64,000 nucleotides of DNA, taken from assembly GCF_040712085.1 (NCBI RefSeq), contig NZ_JBFCVK010000005.1, positions 124,001 to 188,000 of the forward strand. Direction: 5' to 3'. The translations under genes and the position numbers were made by a program. Positions 59,901 through 64,000 of the stretch are shown one piece after another; the first letter of the stretch is position 1; each line of letters starts with the position of its first letter. The stretch is from Aquibaculum sediminis. Its GTDB lineage: Bacteria; Pseudomonadota; Alphaproteobacteria; Kiloniellales; DSM-21159. Below the pieces are notes generated by a model that saw nothing but the letters and a program-made list of their open reading frames with translations, made no database searches and was not told the DNA's origin.

Positions 59901-60188
59901 GGCCTGTTTGCCCAGATTGCCGCCCACCGGGCGAATGACGCCGGCGTTGAAGTGCCGCCGATCGTTTCCATGCTGCAGCGTATGGTGAAGGCAGGCGACC
60001 ATGATCGACATCACGCCGTCCTCCGCACCGAGACCAAGAATCCGTCCAGGGTACGCTCATTACAGGCGTGCAACGACCTGCGACAGCATTTCTCGGCAGG
60101 CTCTCAAGATCCGATCGAAGCCGTTCAAGGCGACATCAGTCGTGCGCGACTACTTCAGGATTTCGATGATCTCGATGATTTGCTTTAG
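56898..60188 (+). CDS. Ski2-like DExH helicase of a defence operon (HamB-like)
   Basis: 1,096 residues. The N-terminal ~300 residues are helical and not recognised. The helicase core follows: Walker A SPTGSGKTTL (315-324), motif Ia YLAPTHALVDQ, DEFH box (411-414, VFDEFHLIG), motif III SAM (454-456, in place of SAT), motif V IAATSTIAQGLNLP (674-687) and motif VI GRAGRAA (722-728). The C-terminal ~370 residues are helical. The DEFH, TIAQGLNLP and GRAGR pattern is Ski2/Hel308-like, as in HamB and related defence helicases. ATG at 56898 follows GAGGG and overlaps the first gene's stop. The stop codon TAG is shared with the IS5-like target site. Confidence 0.75.
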   Translation: MFDESSRRLLRSAPDLDGLDAETMDELLTEAHVVLATVRAETIDEEVDATLDRVRRLAGTFEAYVALGLRPEQRRAAAFVAASAHQIIARTLQMRSEGPTLLSSDAVDAALASTLLFLLAERTADAQEAAMQLRARGEPRAARRTLILSIREFARSELHSINERDLEEDRIPNGDSREAATDFLFRECARVVQSLAREALGLADDEAARADSASRLDRVMALSRATDSGLPGELEGPVYLQFAGPHHLAALLAGLIGGVRETMLVKLPVPGGTSVAPWTSWLATQAATRPFLWTNHLAAVRTGYLDRGKSMVMTSPTGSGKTTLSVLKIAATRCAGKGVVYLAPTHALVDQVEEDLSGEVGHLEPTSVEDLAIDDLGERLPDLAVMTPERCLALLNSEPTLFDNVGLLVFDEFHLIGADAVGQIGPGDSRAIDAMLALLSFSAVRRDADLLLLSAMVSNGREIANWLSQLLRRKVLAFDDPWKPTRQLRSCVIYDSRKVQEAHAKAQSQPTKKQRSLVPVRPLGLFSLIAGWHPKAHEKLLVRPLTKYRPPLTRNQYGQLTSNRNIVAAEIAAEYAAAGKRVIVFCADTKGCGSVQKRIGELLEPADIPLGEAHEALRAAALADVGTQEATFDPSGLRAAVHHGDLLPVERRLTEGVFRSKRPTGGPSLGLEVIAATSTIAQGLNLPCDVVVLAGTDRSAKDDPGGNPRTDLRPHEILNALGRAGRAAYAATGVAIVVPANPIQVDPDALNDFSPNSPLPIVFSNQDACSPVIDPIEQLLDQIESASSDDPRMQGMIRRLSAVAEDGTIGFDEIARGSFGYHMRRVANEGAADRWLDARRSALETAAAAIIDPPVLDWQQAIAVRSGVPPEIVARLNAEYDAAPNKAVTTADWIDWLLDTSIKSAGDLALFFRASSLEAVFGRAWTNTTDRDAAVAEVLKALKAMTRMWCEGKTVVEIEAHVLAVIHANEGQVKQKASRSATAHRARRFAIRILPDIGFICGLFAQIAAHRANDAGVEVPPIVSMLQRMVKAGDHDRHHAVLRTETKNPSRVRSLQACNDLRQHFSAGSQDPIEAVQGDISRARLLQDFDDLDDLL

Positions 60189-61518
60189 CAGGCTGCTGAA
60201 AAAGTCTCGCATCGCTGCCCGGATGGTGATTCCCTGTTTTTGGCGGAAGAACAGGGGGTAGCGATGCGCGGAGATGATCGTACGAGCGGCGTTTTGTTTT
60301 CGTACGTGAGCTGTGAGGCACGGGTTCCGACGGAGCATCCGTTGCGGGCGATCCGGGCGATTGTGGACGAGGCACTGGAGGTGCTCTCGCCTTCTTTCGA
60401 GCGGCTCTACTCGCGACTGGGTCGGCCTTCGGTTGCACCGGAGAAGCTGTTGCGCGCGCTTCTGTTGCAGGCCTTTTACTCGATCCGCTCGGAGCGCCAG
60501 TTGATGGAGCAGCTGGACTATAATCTGCTGTTCCGCTGGTTCGTCGGCCTTTCTGTGGATGCGCCGGTGTGGAATGCGACGGTCTTCTGCAAGAACCGGG
60601 ACCGGCTGATCGAAGGTGAGATTGCAGACCAGTTTCTGACCGCCGTACTCAGTCAGCCCCGGGTCAAGGCGCTGCTCTCGGACGAGCACTTCTCGGTCGA
60701 TGGTACGCTGATCGAGGCGTGGGCATCGATGAAGTCGTTCCGGCCCAAGATGGGCCGGATGACTCCAGCGAGCCTCCGGCTGGGCGGAACGCAGAGCGCA
60801 ATTTCAGGGGCGAGAAGCGCTCGAATGAAACCCATGCGTCCAGGACCGGTCCGGACGCCAAGCTCTACCGCAAGGCCAATGGCCAGAGCAGCCGCCTGTG
60901 TTTCATGGGGCACCTGCTGATGGAGAACCGCAGCGCCTTGATCGTCGATGCCTTGCTGACCCGGGCCAGCGGCACCGCCGAACGAGAGGCCGCGCTGACC
61001 ATGATCGACCGAACCAGGAAGGGTCGGCAGCGCATCACGCTCGGCGCTGACAAGGCCTACGACGTGCGGGCCTTCGTCACCGATCTGCACGCCCGCAATA
61101 TCACCCCTCACGTTGCCATCGACGGTAACATCCGGGTCTCCGGCCGGCCGCGTGCGACCGCGATTGACAGGCGCATCACCCGCCAACCCGGCTATGCCAG
61201 CAGCAGCGCCTGCGCAAACGCATTGAAGAGGGCTTTGGCTGGATCAAGACGACCGGATACCTCACCAAGACTCGCCACCGCGGCCTTCATCGTGTCGGCT
61301 GGTCCTTCACCCTGACGGCTGCCGCCTACAACCTGGTTCGGCTGCCAAAACTGTTGGCAACAGGATGAGTCTGTGCAGAAACGCTCACAAACCATTGGAT
61401 TGGGCGCTCAAAAGCCGAAAACAGGCGCTCCGAACGCACGAACAAAGCCCGCGCAACACCGCTTGAGCATGGAAACCGAGCGTCGGATCTCTCTCCGGCA
61501 ATTTTTTCAGCAGCCTGC
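60188..61518 (+). mobile_element. IS5-like insertion sequence with TA target duplication
   Basis: 1,331 bases bounded by inverted repeats GCAGGCTGCTGAAAAA (60188-60203 and inverse at 61503-61518, 16 of 16 matching). It is flanked by TA on both sides (60186-60187 and 61519-61520), the expected duplication of IS427-type IS5 elements. It sits exactly at the helicase stop codon. Removing it joins TA to GAGC, so the helicase still ends in TAG. Confidence 0.88.
60264..61368 (+). pseudogene. IS5-like transposase with two frameshifts
   Basis: DDE transposase. The first part runs in one frame from MRGDDRTSGVLF to KSFRPK near 60750 and contains the N-terminal domain and the first Asp (SVDGTLIEAW). It continues in a second frame (SSEPPAGRNAERNF, LCFMGHLLMENRSALIVDA, GADKAYDV) with the second Asp, and then a third frame from about 61200 (LRKRIEEGFGWIKT, TAAAYNLVRLPKLL) with the catalytic Glu region. 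Each switch fits one missing base (near 60750 and near 61198). No slippery heptamer is seen at either, so this copy is probably dead, unless the base losses are sequencing errors. Confidence 0.85.
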
Positions 61519-61520
61519 TA

Positions 61521-61857
61521 GAGCTATCCGGTACGCCTCAACCACGCGAAACCGGCCATTCGTCCTCGCTCTAGCATCGGCTGAACAGGGCTCTCTGCGG
61601 GCCTTCGCGGCGCGGTCCACGAATGGCGGCTCTGGCATCTGACTATGCCGCCTTCGCGTGGACAGCCCTGACGGATCAGGGTATTGCGCTGTCCGCGCGG
61701 CATAATCCAGAACGCGGCATTATGGGGAAGAGCCAGGAATTTCCAGAATTACCGTATGACGGTCCGTGCCCTCTGCGGCTGGAACGGCGTTATCAATCGG
61801 GTCTGATGAATGCTCATCCCCCGATAATGGGGAAGAGCCCAAATTTTTAGGGAATTG
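61521..61857. other. Gene-free stretch before the mobilisation genes, candidate oriT
   Basis: No convincing protein gene. It contains an inverted repeat CCCTGA-CGGA-TCAGGG (61666-61681) inside outer arms GGACAG (61660-61665) and CTGTCC (61689-61694). A pair of near repeats follows: GCGGCATAATCC and GCGGCATTATGG at about 61698-61726, then ATGGGGAAGAGCC at 61722 and again at about 61827. Hairpins next to mobC and relaxase genes are typical of transfer origins, but no known nic sequence was recognised. Confidence 0.35.
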
Positions 61858-61977
61858 GTGGGCCTAACGGGAGAAACCTCGAACCACCTGATTGAGGCGC
61901 TGGAGGACTGGGCGCGCCATCTCGCACAACTCGACCTTGACGGTCGGAGGTGCGAAGATGACGAATCCAACGAATGA
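61858..61977 (+). CDS. Possible small ORF before mobC
   Basis: 39 codons from GTG (GLTGETSNHLIEALEDWARHLAQ...DDESNE), predicted to form an amphipathic helix. It overlaps mobC by 20 bases. It may be the remnant or tail of a larger plasmid gene (the frame runs further upstream as RAQIFREL) rather than a real gene. Confidence 0.25.
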   Translation: MGLTGETSNHLIEALEDWARHLAQLDLDGRRCEDDESNE

Positions 61978-62470
61978 TTTCAACAATTTAACCGGCGTTG
62001 AGCATGAACAGCCCACGCCGGAACCAACACCACGCCCAAAGCAGGAACCGCAGCCGGAGCCTGAAAAGCGGGAACCGACCTTTCCGGTGCCGTTTTCACT
62101 GCGGCTGAGCTTTGAAGAGCGCGCGCAACTGGAGAAGGAAGCCGCCGGTGTGCCGGTCGGTGCCTATATCCGCCAGCGCCTGTTCCACGGCAAGGAAATG
62201 CCGCGCCGGACACGCGGCAAGCATCCGGTCAAAGACCATGCCGCGCTGGGGCGCGTTCTCGGCGCGCTCGGCCAGTCGCGGCTTTCGAACAACCTGAACC
62301 AGATGGCCAGGGCCGTGAACACCGGCTCGCTGCCGGTCACGCCGGAAACCGAAGAGGCGATCCGACAGGCTTGCGCTGATGTGGGGGCCATGCGGCGCGA
62401 CCTGCTGATCGCGCTTGGCCTCAATACGTCCGGCGCGGGGTCCGGTTCCGGACCGGAGCTGAAACCGTGA
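61958..62470 (+). CDS. mobC: MobC-like relaxosome accessory protein
   Basis: 170 residues. The first 45 are Pro/Glu-rich repeats (EPTPRPKQEPQPEPEKREP). The rest contains the ribbon-helix-helix/MobC pattern: FSLRLSFEERAQLEKEAAG, VPVGAYIRQRLFHG and LSNNLNQMARAVNTG. MobC-type proteins bind oriT and help the relaxase open the strand. ATG at 61958 follows CGGAGG. Its stop overlaps the relaxase start by 4 bases. Confidence 0.85.
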   Translation: MTNPTNDFNNLTGVEHEQPTPEPTPRPKQEPQPEPEKREPTFPVPFSLRLSFEERAQLEKEAAGVPVGAYIRQRLFHGKEMPRRTRGKHPVKDHAALGRVLGALGQSRLSNNLNQMARAVNTGSLPVTPETEEAIRQACADVGAMRRDLLIALGLNTSGAGSGSGPELKP

Positions 62471-63774
62471 TCCTCAAGGCGTCAGAACGCGGGGACGCGC
62501 CGCAACTGGCGCGTTACCTGCTCGCGCTCCGCGACAACGATCATGTCGAGCTGCATGACGTGCGCGGCTTTGCGAGCGACGACCTGCTGGACGCCTTTAT
62601 CGAGGCCGATGCCATCGCCAAAGGCACACGCTGCAAGAACCATTTGTTCTCGATGAGCCTCAATCCGCCGGAACACGCGAATCCGAAGATCGCCGATTTC
62701 GAAACCGCGATCTCCGGCATCGAGCGCAAGCTCGGCCTTGAAGGTCAGCCGCGCGCTATCGTGTTTCACGAGAAGGACGGGCGGCGGCACGCCCATTGCG
62801 TCTGGTCGCGGGTCGATACGGACTCGATGACCGCGCTCAACATGGCGCATTACAAGACCAAGCTGCGCGATGTTTCGAAAGAGCTGTTCCTGGAGCATGG
62901 CTGGGAACTGCCGGACGGCCTGCGGGACCGGACCTGCCGCGATCCGCTGCGCTTCACGCTTCCCGAATGGCAACAGGCCAGACGGGCGAAGCTCGATCCG
63001 CGCGAACTGAAATCGCTGTTCAAGACGTGCTGGGAAACCTCGGACTCGCAGGCGGCCCTGCAAAACGCCCTGCATGAACGTGGCTTCCGGCTCGCCCGTG
63101 GGGACCGGCGCGGCTTTGTCGCCGTCGATTATCGCGGTGAAGTTTACAGCATTTCGAAATGGTGCGGTGTCCGCACCAAGGATGTGAAGGCACGGCTCGG
63201 CGATCCGGCTGCGCTGCCGTCCGTCGATCAGGCGAAGGCTCGCATCGCGGAGCGCATGACCGGCGCGATGTCCCGCTTTGTCAAAGAATTCGAGGCGGAC
63301 GCCCGCAAGTATGCCGCCAGCCTGGAGTTTCGCCGGACGGAAATGGCCGCGCGGCACCGCGCCGAACGCAAGGAGCTGGCTGACGGGCTGGAAAAGCGCC
63401 GCGTCGCCGAAACCAACGCCCGCGCGGCACGCCTGCCGAAAGGCATGAAAGGCATCTGGCACCGCATCACGGGGCAATATGCGCAGATCAGGCGGCAGAA
63501 CGAGCGTGAAGCCTGGCAGGCCCATCTGCGCGATCAGGCCAAACGCGACGCCGTGATCCTCGAACAGCGCGACGAACGCCGCGCGCTCCAGCGCGAAATC
63601 GGTGAGCGCCGCCAGCAGGAACAGGAAGAGCTGTTGCAGCTCCGCGCGGACGTGGCGCGCTACGCGGCCATGCAGGAGCGGGAACAGGACGCATCGCCGT
63701 CCCGCGAAACGGGCCGCCGCCGCCAGCGCAATCGTGACCGATCCAGAACGCAGCCGCGTTCCCCGAAACCATGA
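62467..63774 (+). CDS. Relaxase/mobilisation nuclease (MOBP/MOBQ-like)
   Basis: 435 residues from a GTG start overlapping mobC. The N-terminal 250 residues form the relaxase: Y18 in LARYLLAL is a candidate catalytic Tyr, and the three-histidine metal site is IVFHEKDGRRHAHCVWSR (H-x6-HxH, about 99-116). NMAHYKTKLRDVSKELFLEHGW follows. A long charged helical C-terminus (about 270-435) is likely a coiled coil. The protein nicks oriT to start conjugal transfer. No coupling protein or type IV secretion genes are in view, so the element is at most mobilisable here. Confidence 0.85.
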   Translation: MILKASERGDAPQLARYLLALRDNDHVELHDVRGFASDDLLDAFIEADAIAKGTRCKNHLFSMSLNPPEHANPKIADFETAISGIERKLGLEGQPRAIVFHEKDGRRHAHCVWSRVDTDSMTALNMAHYKTKLRDVSKELFLEHGWELPDGLRDRTCRDPLRFTLPEWQQARRAKLDPRELKSLFKTCWETSDSQAALQNALHERGFRLARGDRRGFVAVDYRGEVYSISKWCGVRTKDVKARLGDPAALPSVDQAKARIAERMTGAMSRFVKEFEADARKYAASLEFRRTEMAARHRAERKELADGLEKRRVAETNARAARLPKGMKGIWHRITGQYAQIRRQNEREAWQAHLRDQAKRDAVILEQRDERRALQREIGERRQQEQEELLQLRADVARYAAMQEREQDASPSRETGRRRQRNRDRSRTQPRSPKP

Positions 63775-63796
63775 CGAAAGCAGAAAGGAATACGAA

Positions 63797-64000
63797 ATGC
63801 GTGATGAAGAGCATGTGCTGACGGTCCCGGAATATCGGGAGTCCATCAGAAACGAAATCAAGCGCGTTCTGAAAAGGCATGACAGCATCCGGAACGCTCA
63901 TGCCGAAGACGACGGTATGCAGCGGGTTGTGCTGAGCCTGCCGAAAGAAATCGTGTATCTGGCGCGGTTCCTGGCGATCCTGGAAAAGGAAGAAATGCCC
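63797..64000 (+). CDS. Partial gene of unknown function at the window edge
   Basis: 68 codons from ATG 63797 to the window end, still open. It starts after GAAAGGAA. The residues visible (LTVPEYRESIRNEIKRVLKR... VLSLPKEIVYLARFLAILEKEE) are charged and helical. No family recognised; it may belong to the mobilisation cassette because it follows the relaxase by 22 bases. Confidence 0.7.
   Translation, partial: MRDEEHVLTVPEYRESIRNEIKRVLKRHDSIRNAHAEDDGMQRVVLSLPKEIVYLARFLAILEKEEMP

Noticed and set aside
60740..60760. Programmed frameshift in the IS5-like transposase
   Set aside because: No slippery A-rich heptamer or following structure was seen, and a second frame change follows downstream, so decay is more likely.
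61623..61850. 75-codon frame before mobC
   Set aside because: No ribosome site or family match; it covers the repeats and hairpins, more likely oriT-type DNA than a gene.

Overview
The window reads as about 55 kb of ordinary, GC-rich, densely packed chromosome (1-54968) followed by about 9 kb of mobile DNA (54969-64000) that runs off the right edge. The gene set (short-form Coq7 beside DsbB and a YqaA-type membrane protein, isovaleryl-CoA dehydrogenase, thiO-thiS-thiG behind a TPP riboswitch, formate-THF ligase, a DUF1127 protein, GluQ-type tRNA-Asp modification enzyme) points to an alphaproteobacterium of the Rhodospirillales/Kiloniellales kind. That placement is an inference from gene content, not from a marker gene. 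No rRNA, tRNA or CRISPR array was seen.

Layout of the chromosomal part: 0-8 kb holds a periplasmic Cu/Zn superoxide dismutase, a rhomboid protease, a GNAT-fold protein, RecQ, a Tat-exported dienelactone hydrolase, and an Fe-alcohol dehydrogenase with a GST-like gene ending in a strong terminator. 8-20 kb holds an uncharacterised secreted two-repeat protein, formate-THF ligase, an MFS/AraC divergent pair, a DUF2272 lipoprotein, a glutamine amidotransferase, a histidine ammonia-lyase with a HutC-like operator, a class II aldolase and a large S8 autotransporter protease. 20-27.5 kb is one sugar module: a soluble GAF histidine kinase and NarL-type regulator diverge from a complete sugar ABC importer (binding protein, double ATPase, two permeases) and an SMP-30/gluconolactonase-like hydrolase. 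27.5-39 kb carries a cold-shock protein, two acyl-CoA dehydrogenases, an SDR, an L-threonate dehydrogenase-like enzyme, a thioesterase, the YqaA-DsbB-Coq7 cluster, an HNH protein, esterases, a DNA glycosylase, GluQ-RS, a PaaG-like enzyme and a nitroreductase. 39.7-42 kb is the thiamine-thiazole operon. 42-55 kb carries PepN, a DadA-like oxidase, an MFS transporter fused in operon to a glycerate kinase, pyruvate kinase, tandem RarD-type permeases, a double DUF1127 protein and aminopeptidase P.

Exactly at the aminopeptidase P stop codon the sequence switches to mobile DNA. There is a truncated antirestriction ArdC fragment, a decayed IS481-like element, then a two-gene operon encoding a putative PD-(D/E)XK nuclease-like protein and a 1,096-residue Ski2-like helicase. 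This pair resembles the Hachiman (HamA-HamB)/AbpAB type of anti-phage system, but its first gene is divergent. An IS5-like element sits with its TA target exactly in the helicase stop codon, and behind it lie a MobC/relaxase mobilisation cassette and an unfinished downstream gene. The most interesting object in the window is therefore a candidate divergent nuclease-helicase defence system on an integrated mobilisable element.
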